Shown one piece after another: positions 44,501-53,414 of a DNA stretch of 64,000 nt. The DNA comes from Cupriavidus oxalaticus (GTDB lineage Bacteria > Pseudomonadota > Gammaproteobacteria > Burkholderiales > Burkholderiaceae): the NCBI RefSeq assembly GCF_004768545.1, contig NZ_CP038639.1, positions 186,001 through 250,000 on the forward strand. The letters are read 5' to 3'. The position numbers were made by a program, and so were the translations under genes. Below the pieces are notes generated by a model. It was not told where the DNA came from. It saw only the letters and a program-made list of their open reading frames with translations, and made no database searches. Numbering within the stretch: the first letter of the stretch is position 1; each line of letters begins with the position of its first letter.

Positions 44501-45745
44501 ATGGCTGAGATCCTGTCATTCCCCGGACTGAAGGGCGGCTTTGCAATCGGACTGACCTGGCAACACGAGGAAAAGCAGCCGAGCAAGAGCGTCCTGCGCG
44601 CGCGTGCGGCGGAGCTTGGCCGTAATGTGCGCTGGGGTGTCGTGCATGAAAGCGCGGAAGGCGCCGTTCAGACGGGGTTCTGCGAAGCAATCGCAGGCGC
44701 GAAGCCGGCCGGGCTGAAGCCGCTCGCTGCGATTGTGGCCGGCCAGCACCGCCAGCCGTGGCGGGGACTCTTCCATCTGCAGGGCAGCCTCTACTGGTAT
44801 ATGGCGGTCCGTCAGGGCCACGCCGTCATTGCCGGCGGCGATCGGGTGGGCACGCTTGAGGAGCTTGCACCAGTCCGCGAGCGGCATCGTGCCCTGGGGG
44901 ACTGGACGGAAGTCGAAGGGACAGTACGGGACCTCGCGAACATGGCGCGGGCGTCAAAGGGCGTGTCGCCCATGCGGGACGTCCTGACCGGCCCTTGGAA
45001 GTCGACTTCTTACACGGTTGCTGCAGTGGCTGGGGTGGCGGCCCTTCTCGTGGGCGGCTGGTACTGGTACGACCGGCAGCAGGAAGCTGAGCGCGAGGCG
45101 CAATTGATGCGGCAGCGCGCGGTCGCTGCCGCGCAGCGTGCCAATGAGGCGGCTCGGCAACGGGCGGTCCCTTGGGTGGAGGAAGCTACGCCGACAGCTT
45201 TCCTGCAGGCGTGCCGCCGCGCGTGGGATCGGCAGGCCCTCGCGGATGCGGGCTGGACGCTCGCCAGCTGGCGCTGCAAGCCGGCCACGTCGACCGCCCT
45301 GTCGATCGAAACGACCTGGAAGCGGGAGGGCGGATTGGCGGCCAACGCGCCGGGCGCGCTTTCCGCGGACGGCAATCAGGCGTCGACGACCGCGAGCGCG
45401 CCGGCGGCATTCCTGCCTTCTTCCCGCGCGGTCAATCGGCCTGCCGAAGCGCAGCGTTCCATGTGGTCGTATGCACAGGGTAGTGGCGTGGGCTTGACGC
45501 TTACCTCGCCGCCTCCGCTGCTTCCGGCCGATGGAAACACGCCGGTTGATCCGTGGCTTGCAATGACGGCGGACATCGGCTTCAGTGCACCGCCCTGGTT
45601 GGGCTTGGGCGAGGGGTTGGACGCCGTGGCGGGTCTGCGGCTGACGGAAGTCAGCTACGAAGCGTCCGCCCAGGCATGGAAAGGAACCGGAAAGTTGTAC
45701 GCAATGCGGGATGGCGCGGTGTCGCCCGCCGGGAGTCAACAATGA
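44501..45745 (+). CDS. pilO: PilO pilus accessory protein
   Basis: A 414-aa inner-membrane protein. Residues 1-150 form the cytoplasmic actin-like/pilin accessory region (FAIGLTWQHEEKQPSKS...). A membrane span lies near 172-190 (TVAAVAGVAALLVGGWYWY). A charged helix and a periplasmic domain follow. The layout is that of R64-type PilO. It overlaps pilQ by 4 bases. Assignment comes from position and domain layout rather than strong motifs. Confidence 0.78.
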   Translation: MAEILSFPGLKGGFAIGLTWQHEEKQPSKSVLRARAAELGRNVRWGVVHESAEGAVQTGFCEAIAGAKPAGLKPLAAIVAGQHRQPWRGLFHLQGSLYWYMAVRQGHAVIAGGDRVGTLEELAPVRERHRALGDWTEVEGTVRDLANMARASKGVSPMRDVLTGPWKSTSYTVAAVAGVAALLVGGWYWYDRQQEAEREAQLMRQRAVAAAQRANEAARQRAVPWVEEATPTAFLQACRRAWDRQALADAGWTLASWRCKPATSTALSIETTWKREGGLAANAPGALSADGNQASTTASAPAAFLPSSRAVNRPAEAQRSMWSYAQGSGVGLTLTSPPPLLPADGNTPVDPWLAMTADIGFSAPPWLGLGEGLDAVAGLRLTEVSYEASAQAWKGTGKLYAMRDGAVSPAGSQQ

Positions 45746-47544
45746 TTGCGACGATCAATCGTCTGTGGCGCAGTCCACGCAGTGGGTCGGCACGAGGCAC
45801 CGCATTCGCGACGCGGGCCGAGCCGTCGGTCAAGTCCGATGCGCTGGCATTGCCGAAGCCTCCGGAGGTGCTTGAGCCCCATATCCTCTATCCACTAAAC
45901 CTGCCGGCAACATTTGACCGTGTTGCCTGCAACCTCGATCATCTGACAGCCGACCAGGCGGCGGCGCTTCGTCAACGCGTCGCGGATAGCGGCCTGCACG
46001 TGGAGGATGTCGCCAAAGAGCTGGGCCTGACCGATGACAACGTGCAGCAAGTGCTGGCGGTGCACGGCTGCGATATCTACGTAGATGCCCGGCATTTCGG
46101 GACGCCGCGGCTTCTGACCTGGGAAGCCAAGCTGCGCCGCGCTGGCGCCGCGCCCCAGCTGCGCAAGGTCTCCGCCCAGGAGCTTGCCGTGCTGCGACAA
46201 CAGCGTGGCGCAGGACAGCAGCAGGACACCGACCTGCAGACCCTGACCCTCGCGCGCCGGCTGATCGCGGATTGCGCTGTGCTTGTCGCCTCCGACATTC
46301 ACATTCTGGTCCGTGAGCACCACACCGAGATTCAGGTACGCATCAAGGGTGATCTGCGCACGGTGTCGGCCCTGTCGATGCGCCGCGAGGAGGGGGAACG
46401 CCTGATCCGTGCCATGTACACCGGCCTCGCCACGGTCAAGGCGGCTACCTACAATCCGCTGGACGTGCAGGACGCCCAGATCGCGGGCGACGCGCTGCCG
46501 GGCACTGGACTCTCCAGTGTGCGGATCGTGCGCGGACCGGCTTACCCGGTGGAAAGCGGCGGGGGCTTCCTCGTTGCACGGCTTCAGTACCGGGAGCACC
46601 ACGAAGGCGCACTGAAGGCGGATGCCATCGATGCGGCCAAAAGACTCGATCTGCGCACACCGAAGGCGCCGGGCGGCGAATTCAAGCTGGGCGAGATGGG
46701 CTACACGCCGCTGCAGGTTGAGCTCATCTCGCAGCTGCTGCGCCGCCCCATGGGCGTGATTGTCGTGACCGGCCCGACCGGTAGCGGCAAGACTACGACC
46801 CTCTTTGAGTGCACGCGGCATCAGGCGCGGCTGTTTCCCCAAAAGCGGCTCATCACGATCGAGAACCCGACCGAGTATCCGATGGATTGGGCGATTCAGC
46901 TCACCACGGAAAGCGAGCGGTTTCCGGAGATGCTGCGCATGACCCTGCGGATGGACCCGGACTCGGTGCTGCTGGGCGAAATCCGGGGCGTTGAGGAGGC
47001 GATTGCGACGCTGCAGGCAGCGGCGACCGGGCACCAGGTGCTGACGACCCTGCACGTGACCGACCCGTTCGAGACCTTCTCCCGACTGGTGATGCTGGAC
47101 CATGTTCGTCTGGCGATGGAGGTGATCGCCAACCACACGCAGATCATCGGCCTGATTTCGCAGCGGATTGTGCCGCTGCTCTGCCCGAAATGCTCGGTCA
47201 CCCTCGACAAGGCGTCTGAGCCGCTGCCGGACTACATGCTCAATGCGATGCGGTCGTGGGGCGACTTGTCTAAGGTGCGCGTTCGAGGGCCTGGCTGCGA
47301 TCACTGCCACGGCCAAGCCATCATTGGTCAACAGGCGGTTGCCGAGGTGGTCGTCACCAGCGAGCAACTGATGCAGGACTTCATCGACGACGGTGTCTTG
47401 GCCGCGCGGCGCAATCATCGGCGTCGGGAGGGATCGGACAAGCCCATGATTGCGCACGCGATGGATCTCGTGCTGGCCGGTCGTCTGAGCCCGGTCGACG
47501 CTGAGGGAAGCGTTGACGCGATTCCGATGCGGGAGGACCTATGA
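45742..47544 (+). CDS. pilQ: PilQ pilus assembly ATPase (GspE/PilB type)
   Basis: A 600-aa extension ATPase. The Walker A is VVTGPTGSGKTTTLFECT (near residue 347), with the Asp box LITIENPTEYPMDW, Walker B RMDPDSVLLGEIRGVEEA and His box ATGHQVLTTLHVTDPF. Two CxxC pairs (LLCPKC and CDHC) form the zinc site of the GspE family. It powers PilS polymerisation. Start ATG 45742 overlaps pilO; the stop overlaps pilR. Confidence 0.93.
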   Translation: MIATINRLWRSPRSGSARGTAFATRAEPSVKSDALALPKPPEVLEPHILYPLNLPATFDRVACNLDHLTADQAAALRQRVADSGLHVEDVAKELGLTDDNVQQVLAVHGCDIYVDARHFGTPRLLTWEAKLRRAGAAPQLRKVSAQELAVLRQQRGAGQQQDTDLQTLTLARRLIADCAVLVASDIHILVREHHTEIQVRIKGDLRTVSALSMRREEGERLIRAMYTGLATVKAATYNPLDVQDAQIAGDALPGTGLSSVRIVRGPAYPVESGGGFLVARLQYREHHEGALKADAIDAAKRLDLRTPKAPGGEFKLGEMGYTPLQVELISQLLRRPMGVIVVTGPTGSGKTTTLFECTRHQARLFPQKRLITIENPTEYPMDWAIQLTTESERFPEMLRMTLRMDPDSVLLGEIRGVEEAIATLQAAATGHQVLTTLHVTDPFETFSRLVMLDHVRLAMEVIANHTQIIGLISQRIVPLLCPKCSVTLDKASEPLPDYMLNAMRSWGDLSKVRVRGPGCDHCHGQAIIGQQAVAEVVVTSEQLMQDFIDDGVLAARRNHRRREGSDKPMIAHAMDLVLAGRLSPVDAEGSVDAIPMREDL

Positions 47545-48581
47545 GCAGATTGTCTTGGGCCATGCGCCGGCGCCTGTATCAACAGGCATCGAGCCAATTG
47601 GAGAACGGGCTGACCCTCGCGCAAGTCATTGAGGACTTCCGGGAGCGGCAGGACAGGCGAGGCCGCAAGCGCGCAGCTGAGGCTGCGCACGAGGTCGGAC
47701 GCCAGGTGCGCGACGGCAAGACGCTGATGGCGGCGATGGGGACGAGCCTCAGCGATCTGGAATGCAGCGTGCTGGACGCCGGCGAGAAGGCAGGGCAACT
47801 GCCGGATGCCATGCGGCTGGTGCTGGATGTGCGCGAGCTGACGACGCGGCTGCGCCAGAAGCTGCAGGCGAGCTTCTTTGCGCCAACGGTGTATCTGGCC
47901 ACGCTGTATGTCGTCCTGCTGCTGATCGGTGGCTACATCGTGCCGCAGTTTCTCGACATCCTGCCGATCGGGAAGTGGACCGACTGGGCCTATGCCATGT
48001 ACTGGATGGGCCAGTTGGCGGTGGGATGGCCTGCACCGGTGATCTTCGGGAGTCTCGGCGTATATGCCGTCTGGAGCTGGTGGGCACTGCCGCGGTGGAG
48101 CGGGCCTGGCAGGCGGTTCTGCGACCAGCACGTATTCCCGTTCACGGCGTACCGCGAAATCACCGGCTTCACCTGGGCGATGTCTTTCGTCGCGCTGCTG
48201 CGAGCGAAGGTCCCGGATATCGCCGCGCTGGAGGGACAGATCGGCTCGGCATCGCCATGGTTGGCCTCTCGTCTGAGACCGATTCGCCTCGGACTGGCCG
48301 ATGGACTGGACCTGGCGGAAGCCATGCGGCAGACGGGGAACGGCTTTCCATCGTTGGATCTGATCGACGAGGTCGGCGCGTATGCGGGATTCGATGACTT
48401 CACCGAAAAGATCACAGTCGCAGTGCGTCAGAACGCCGAAGTGATCGAACGGCAGTTGCTCGTCAAGGGGATGGCGATGTCGGCGGTCTTCACGGGTCTG
48501 ATGTTCCTTGCTTTCGTGGTGCTGCAGCTCGGCTCCAACTCACTGTCATCGATTCTCACGTCATCGATGGGTCAGTTCTAA
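47541..48581 (+). CDS. pilR: PilR inner-membrane platform protein (GspF type)
   Basis: A 346-aa integral membrane protein of the GspF/PilC family. The first cytoplasmic domain (GQVRDGKTLMAAMGTSLSDLECSVLDAGEKAGQLPDAMRLV) is followed by spans near 120-145 and 160-180. A second domain of the same sort (SFVALLRAKVPDIAALEGQIG) and a final span (GMAMSAVFTGLMFLAFVVLQLG) complete it. It anchors the pilus base with PilQ. pilS follows after 34 bases. Confidence 0.92.
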   Translation: MSRLSWAMRRRLYQQASSQLENGLTLAQVIEDFRERQDRRGRKRAAEAAHEVGRQVRDGKTLMAAMGTSLSDLECSVLDAGEKAGQLPDAMRLVLDVRELTTRLRQKLQASFFAPTVYLATLYVVLLLIGGYIVPQFLDILPIGKWTDWAYAMYWMGQLAVGWPAPVIFGSLGVYAVWSWWALPRWSGPGRRFCDQHVFPFTAYREITGFTWAMSFVALLRAKVPDIAALEGQIGSASPWLASRLRPIRLGLADGLDLAEAMRQTGNGFPSLDLIDEVGAYAGFDDFTEKITVAVRQNAEVIERQLLVKGMAMSAVFTGLMFLAFVVLQLGSNSLSSILTSSMGQF

Positions 48582-48615
48582 CAACCGTCGTATTCATACA
48601 CTTTAGGAGCTTTAC

Positions 48616-49116
48616 ATGGATGGCATTCTCGGGCGCATCGTCGCCATCGTCTTGGGCCTTCTCGCACTGGCTGGGATTGCCTATGCGGGCTATAACGGGT
48701 TTCAGAATCACAAGGCCAGTGTGGTGGCGACGAACATCGCGCAGTTGATCACGAACGCTCGCGCCGGATTCTCACAGGGCAACAACGGCTACACCAACTT
48801 CACTACCGCAAACATCCCAGCAATGATCACCGGCGGGATGTTCCCCTCCGACATGGTGCGCGGCACCACGCTGATCGACTCTTGGGGCAATGCAGTCACG
48901 CTTGCGTCGGCCAATAGCGGATCGCAGGGAGTGATCACCTTCGGCGGCGGTAATGCCCAGACTGCGAAGCAGTGCGTCAGCACGGCCCTCGGCCTCAAGG
49001 ATTACGTGACGCTGGTGGTCGGATCGACGACGTTCAACCAGACCAACCTGCCTGACCAGGCCACTGCGGGGGCGGCCTGTAGCGCCACGGCGACCTTTAC
49101 CCTCACTTTCCAATAA
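48616..49116 (+). CDS. pilS: PilS major prepilin
   Basis: A 166-aa type IVb prepilin. A very short leader (MDGILG) precedes the hydrophobic helix RIVAIVLGLLALAGIAYAGYNGF. The body has the pilin fold (TNIAQLITNARAGFSQGNNGYT) and a disulfide-type Cys pair (AKQCVS and AACSAT). Glutamate at mature position 5 is missing, if cleavage follows Gly6. It is preceded by AGGAG. It is the likely shaft subunit of the thin pilus. Confidence 0.85.
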   Translation: MDGILGRIVAIVLGLLALAGIAYAGYNGFQNHKASVVATNIAQLITNARAGFSQGNNGYTNFTTANIPAMITGGMFPSDMVRGTTLIDSWGNAVTLASANSGSQGVITFGGGNAQTAKQCVSTALGLKDYVTLVVGSTTFNQTNLPDQATAGAACSATATFTLTFQ

Positions 49117-49154
49117 GGAAGCTGGCGCTGTCGCCACTATCCGAGGAGCAGGAA

Positions 49155-49634
49155 ATGGGCTATCTCATCTTGCCGATCGCGACGGTCCTGTTCAGCCTTG
49201 GCATCGTGGCGCAAAGCTGGCAACTGTCACAAGCAGCGCCGGGGGCAGGCATTCCAGGCCGCATGGAAAACGTCGCGACGGTCACCGCGCAGCAGGCGCA
49301 GGCCTATGGGGCGGCATGCGTGTCGACCGCCGACTCAACGCCTGGCCTGGTTGGCGCGAGCCTGATCCCGGCGCTGCCATCCGGGATGGTGGCGCCGACT
49401 GGTGCGGGATGCATGGCCGTAGCCAACCCGGGCGGCGGGCGCGACGTGTACGGCTACGTGCGCGTTTCGTCTGGTGCCGGGGCCGCGCTGCTTGGGAGCA
49501 CGCAAGGCAGTCTCGCGTGGTTCCGGGTCCGTAGCCAGGGTACGGCCATCAACATCTCCACCGGCACCGCATACAGCGTGCCTTCGACCATTCCAGTTGG
49601 GGCGCTGGTTCATTGGGTCCAGCTGAACACCTGA
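49155..49634 (+). CDS. PilM-like pilus protein
   Basis: A 159-aa protein with an N-terminal membrane helix (MGYLILPIATVLFSLGIVAQ) and a small soluble domain (YGAACVSTADSTPGLVGASLIPALPSGM). The size and layout fit PilM of R64-type clusters or a minor pilin. It follows pilS and precedes pilV, although R64 places pilM before pilN. The function within the thin pilus is unknown. AGGAG lies at the right distance before ATG 49155. Confidence 0.65.
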   Translation: MGYLILPIATVLFSLGIVAQSWQLSQAAPGAGIPGRMENVATVTAQQAQAYGAACVSTADSTPGLVGASLIPALPSGMVAPTGAGCMAVANPGGGRDVYGYVRVSSGAGAALLGSTQGSLAWFRVRSQGTAINISTGTAYSVPSTIPVGALVHWVQLNT

Positions 49635-49641
49635 GAATCGC

Positions 49642-50889
49642 ATGGAAGCCATACTCGGATATCTCATCGCACTAATGCTCTCGATGCTGAGCTTTGCTGG
49701 CTTTGTAACGTGGGCGAAGGCGGGTGTTACGAACGTGCAGACCGCTGCCGCGGCGAGCCAGATGCTTGTTTTCGACAAGGCCGCCCTGCAGTTCGTGCAG
49801 GATGAAGCAGCGACACTGGTCGCGCAGGCCACCGCAAGCGTGCCCGTCAACGTTACGCCGGCCATGCTGATCAACGGCGGATATCTGCCGGCGGGCTTCT
49901 CGGCGACCAACGTGTTCGGTCAGACCTGGCTCCTTCAGGTCCTGCAACCGACGCCGAACAACTTGCAGGCGCTGGTCACGTCGCAAGGCGGGCGTGCCAT
50001 CACGGACACACGCCAACTCGTACAGATCGCTGCTCAGGCCGGCGCGCAAGGGGGATTCGTGCCCTACGCTGGCCAGAACGGCGATCCGACGATGGTCGCA
50101 AACCGGGCCTATGGGGCGTATGGTGCGTGGCAGGTGCCGCTCGCCAACTACACGAACCCGGGCAGCGGCAGGCTCGCGTCGTTACTCGCCTTTACCGGCG
50201 CGCAAGCCAACAACGGCTATTTGTATCGGGTGCAGGTTCCGGGTCATCCGGAACTGAATCGGATGCAGACGTCGATCGATATGGCAGGCAACGACGTCAA
50301 CAGCGCAGGCCGTGTCACGGCCACAACCGCGCTGACCAGCGGAGGAGACACCTACCTGACGAGTACCGGCGCTCCTGGCACTGCGTGTGGTGCCGAAACG
50401 TCGACCCGCCGGAGCACCACTGGAACGGGTCACGTAATCTGCTCTGGCGGCATCTGGCAGTCGGTCGGGACCGCAGTGGCAAACGTCTATGAAGGGCTTG
50501 GGTGTGGCAACAATGGTCAGATTGCAACCAGCGCTACGAACGTCGGCTACATCTGCAAGGCCAACCGATATATCGCACTCACCAATGCGGTTGGCAACAT
50601 GACCATAACTCGGAAGTACGAGAACGTGACCGATGGCATGACGTTCGGGAAAGACAACTGTCCTGGTGGCACTGCATGGGCGCTCTACACGCCGAAGCAG
50701 GGGATGGTCAATATCACCGGGGTAGTGATGCCGCCGATTCAGGGCACTTTCTTCTCAATGAATGACTACGGGAGCTACTGGTATGCGCAAGCGAGCGCCA
50801 TCTCTCCTGCGGCTTGGTATAGCGGCAACGATACAGGGGCGCTCGGCGGGCAACTCGTCGGCACTGTCACGACAGGCTGTACGTTCTAG
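49642..50889 (+). CDS. pilV: PilV minor pilin / tip adhesin
   Basis: A 415-aa protein. Its N-terminus (MEAILG then YLIALMLSMLSFAGFVTWA) mirrors that of PilS, so it is processed the same way. The long body has a pilin-like domain, then a repetitive Thr/Gly section (SAGRVTATTALTSGGDTYLTS) and a cysteine-bearing C-terminal domain, as in the PilV adhesins that select recipients. No shufflon segments or recombinase gene follow, so its C-terminus should be fixed. Confidence 0.82.
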   Translation: MEAILGYLIALMLSMLSFAGFVTWAKAGVTNVQTAAAASQMLVFDKAALQFVQDEAATLVAQATASVPVNVTPAMLINGGYLPAGFSATNVFGQTWLLQVLQPTPNNLQALVTSQGGRAITDTRQLVQIAAQAGAQGGFVPYAGQNGDPTMVANRAYGAYGAWQVPLANYTNPGSGRLASLLAFTGAQANNGYLYRVQVPGHPELNRMQTSIDMAGNDVNSAGRVTATTALTSGGDTYLTSTGAPGTACGAETSTRRSTTGTGHVICSGGIWQSVGTAVANVYEGLGCGNNGQIATSATNVGYICKANRYIALTNAVGNMTITRKYENVTDGMTFGKDNCPGGTAWALYTPKQGMVNITGVVMPPIQGTFFSMNDYGSYWYAQASAISPAAWYSGNDTGALGGQLVGTVTTGCTF

Positions 50890-50905
50890 TGGAGAATAAG
50901 GAAAG

Positions 50906-51385
50906 ATGAAGTATTCGATTGTCGCGTGCGTACTAGCGACCTGCGTCACAGCAGCCAATGCGCAGTTGTACTCTTTTCCAGCGCCGCCGATGACGGTCGC
51001 GGATTGTCAGGGAGGGCGCATTTGGATGAAGCGCAATGGATTGGCCACCTGTGACTTCTTTGTTCCGGACCCGCCGCCACCACCACCTCCTCCTCCTCCG
51101 CCGGCCCCTACGTGCCAGTATTTCCCTCAGCGCTTTGCCATCTACATCGGGGATATGGGCCAGTGTTCAGCAGATGGCGGCTGTCAGGGGACGGGATACA
51201 TGATTTACTACGGCGGCGCCATTGTCGCGACTGAAATGTGGGTTGACACATGGTTATGGCCCGATCTCAACGCCCGGGCCAGTGCCGCCATCGCAACAAC
51301 TGGATATAGCCTCGGCAAATTCCTTGGGGCCGACCCTGGCAATGGGAACAACATGGGAATGGGCATATACGAAGTCTGTCGGTAG
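50906..51385 (+). CDS. Secreted protein with polyproline stretch
   Basis: A 159-aa secreted protein with a signal peptide (YSIVACVLATCVTAANA), a short domain with Cys residues, an uninterrupted run of eleven prolines, then a second domain (YFPQRFAIYIGDMGQCSADGGC...). It follows pilV by 16 bases and ends the pilus operon, so it may be a pilus- or surface-associated factor. I do not recognise the family. The DNA to its right is an IS4 remnant. Confidence 0.65.
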   Translation: MKYSIVACVLATCVTAANAQLYSFPAPPMTVADCQGGRIWMKRNGLATCDFFVPDPPPPPPPPPPPAPTCQYFPQRFAIYIGDMGQCSADGGCQGTGYMIYYGGAIVATEMWVDTWLWPDLNARASAAIATTGYSLGKFLGADPGNGNNMGMGIYEVCR

Positions 51386-51403
51386 GAAGACGGAATAGCA
51401 GCT

Positions 51404-51670
51404 TCAAAGAGAAGGGCCCCGCAAGCGGTAATGCCGAGTGCCAGGTCGAGCGTCTCCAGCCAGATCGGGAATCGATTGGTGCCGATAAAGCGCCAGTGCG
51501 ATGACCAGCCAGACCACCTGCTCTGCTGACAGTCGACGCCGGCGAACGGACGCTTGTCCCCGAGGCAGCAGCGCCTGCTCAATCCAAGCCATCGGCAGGT
51601 GCTCGCTGAGCCGGGCAAAACTGGCCGGCTCACTAAGCTCAAGGGTTGCGTGGATCTGTTCCGATAGCAT
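51404..51670 (-). pseudogene. IS4-family transposase remnant, N-terminal
   Basis: The first 70 residues (MLSEQIHATLELSEPASFARLSEHLPMAWIEQALL...RRRRLSAEQVVWLVIALALYRHQSIPDL) are the N-terminal domain of an IS4-type transposase. A one-base shift follows: the neighbouring frame continues with ETLDLALG. The rest of the element is missing, including all catalytic parts. It marks the border between the pilus operon and the CAP genes. Confidence 0.7.
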
Positions 51671-51722
51671 CGGAACGGCAACTTAACAGCTCGATACCTT
51701 GTTTACAACCCCTGCGAAGAAA

Positions 51723-51752
51723 AATGCCGTTCAGAATTAACTGAACGGCATT
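51723..51752 (-). terminator. Intrinsic terminator of CAP gene 1
   Basis: AATGCCGTTCAG, a 6-base loop and CTGAACGGCATT form a stem of about 12 bp. On the minus strand it is followed by TTTTTC, so it should end transcription of the leftward CAP-domain gene whose stop lies 43 bases before it. Confidence 0.8.
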
Positions 51753-51794
51753 ACCGCACCGGCGGGTTTTCGTTGCGCCTCTAGCGGGCGGGGC

Positions 51795-52808
51795 TCATTG
51801 CACTGTGAAACTCCACGACTTGCTGATCGCCGAGCCGTTGCGTGCACCGCTGAAAGTGGCCGTGTGCGTGCCTGCAGCCAGTTGCTGCGTCGGTAGCATA
51901 AACACCACGCCAGCAAACAGATTTGCATCCTCAACGGCACCAGCCATCGAACCTGCCTTGGCCTTTGTCGGTACCATCACGCGTACCGGGATCGAGACAC
52001 CGCCTGGGCCAGTCAGCGTGAAGCTAGAAACGGTCAGCACATCGCTTGCTGCAGGCGCTGGCACCCGGAACATGATCGGGTGACCTGCATTGGTCAGATC
52101 CGGCGCCGGGTTGGGCGATTCGCCTGCCGGCGTGAAGCCGCCATAGACGGTTTCATTGTCCACTGGCGAATAGGCGAGCGCGTTGGTGGCCATCTGCTGG
52201 CCGCCCCACAGCGGAATGCCGTAGCCATTGCCATTGGCGCCGGTCTGCAGGCCATAGTTGATCACGCAGAAGTTGTCACGCATGGCGATGCCGACGGTCT
52301 CCTGCGGGCCGGTGATGCTTTGCAAGTGATAGACAGAATTCTTGAAGTTGGCGAGGCACGAAAGCGAGCCACCGGCCACTTGACCAATCCACTGATCCTT
52401 GTTGCCGCCAGCGGCCACCATTTGGTCATAGGGCGTTACACCGGTAAAGCCTGCGTTGCCCTGGACTTCGAGGTGACTGATGGTGCTGTTCGCCTTCATG
52501 TAGGCCAGGTGATTGGCCGCAGCCAGGTCCAGCTTGTCATCCTGCTTGAGCGCGCCCACGCCAATCTTGACTCGAAAGTCATTGAGATCGTTGAAGGTCG
52601 TCAAGCGCAGATCCGCATTCGGGTACGTCGGCGTCGGCGCACTGGTCGCAGGAGGAACCGAAGTGGGCGCTTGCGGGGTGGGCGGAGTGGTGGGCGGAGT
52701 GGTGGGGTTCTTGGTGCCACCGTCATCACCACCACCGCCACCGCATGCTGCAAGAGCGAGCGTCATGGCTGTGGCCAGCACCGAGAGAGCGAGTTTGGAT
52801 TTTTGCAT
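51795..52808 (-). CDS. CAP-domain lipoprotein, copy 1
   Basis: A 337-aa secreted lipoprotein. The signal ends in the lipobox LALAACGGGGG, followed by a Pro/Thr linker. The CAP (SCP) domain is seen in TFNDLNDFRVKIGVGALKQDDKLDLAAANHLAYMKAN, with a His in ISHLEVQ and VGIAMRDNFCVINYG. A C-terminal beta domain follows (FTLTGPGGVSIPVRVMVPTK). Substrate and role are unknown. It is related to the gene at 53415-54452. Confidence 0.8.
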   Translation of the reverse strand: MQKSKLALSVLATAMTLALAACGGGGGDDGGTKNPTTPPTTPPTPQAPTSVPPATSAPTPTYPNADLRLTTFNDLNDFRVKIGVGALKQDDKLDLAAANHLAYMKANSTISHLEVQGNAGFTGVTPYDQMVAAGGNKDQWIGQVAGGSLSCLANFKNSVYHLQSITGPQETVGIAMRDNFCVINYGLQTGANGNGYGIPLWGGQQMATNALAYSPVDNETVYGGFTPAGESPNPAPDLTNAGHPIMFRVPAPAASDVLTVSSFTLTGPGGVSIPVRVMVPTKAKAGSMAGAVEDANLFAGVVFMLPTQQLAAGTHTATFSGARNGSAISKSWSFTVQ

Positions 52809-53027
52809 GTTTCTTCTTCCTCTGACTTTTGCCGGCCGGGGATCGACCGTTACTTTTAGCTTACCTATCGCCGCGCGAAGTCAAGTGCCCGCAATCCCCG
52901 GCCGGACGTGAGAATACACGAAGGCGATTAGCACCTAGACGGCGAATAGGAGCCGAATTTGACCCCCAGAAAGTGGGGGGCCTTACCTATCGGCTCGATT
53001 TTCGGAGTGACTTTTGTCTGGGGCGCG

Positions 53028-53360
53028 CTACCGCGAACGGTACAGCGACGTTCCGCAGCTATTGCAGATATGCCATTGGTGGACCGCGATGAACGGCTGC
53101 TCGCGCCAGAGGCGAATGCTTCGAGATCCGCACCGATAGCACGACATGCCTCGCTCGGTAACACAAGCTGGATACTTGCGCGCATACTCGCTCACCGTTG
53201 GCAGGCCTTTGCGGGTCAGCACGAATGCGAGCAAGCCAAAGTACGAGAAGACCATGCACGCGATCGCCCATGGCCAAGCCAAGCGACCCTCCTGCCTGGC
53301 CCATTTGAACGCGAGGTACGCAGGCAAAGCGAAAGCGATCGCAATCGTTATCCATTCCAT
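53028..53360 (-). CDS. Membrane protein with C-terminal zinc ribbon
   Basis: A 110-aa protein. Two hydrophobic segments (WITIAIAFALPAYLAFKW and WAIACMVFSYFGLLAFVLTR) are followed by a zinc ribbon (MSCYRCGSRSIRLW ... WHICNSCGTSLYR). ATG 53360 is chosen since the residues up to 53399 are basic and unlike a membrane start. It sits between the two CAP genes in the same orientation. The family is unknown. Confidence 0.6.
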   Translation of the reverse strand: MEWITIAIAFALPAYLAFKWARQEGRLAWPWAIACMVFSYFGLLAFVLTRKGLPTVSEYARKYPACVTERGMSCYRCGSRSIRLWREQPFIAVHQWHICNSCGTSLYRSR

Positions 53361-53414
53361 CTTAGATCTCCTGTTGTCGCGTCTGAGCAGCCCCTTCATT
53401 CTCGGAGGGGCTGG

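Noticed and set aside
45895..47457. 520-codon minus-strand frame opposite pilQ
   Set aside because: It is a GC-driven shadow of pilQ, whose ATPase motifs are all on the plus strand.
49642..50889. Shufflon at the 3' end of pilV
   Set aside because: There are no inverted segments with repeat boundaries after pilV and no shufflon recombinase gene. The next gene follows after 16 bases.
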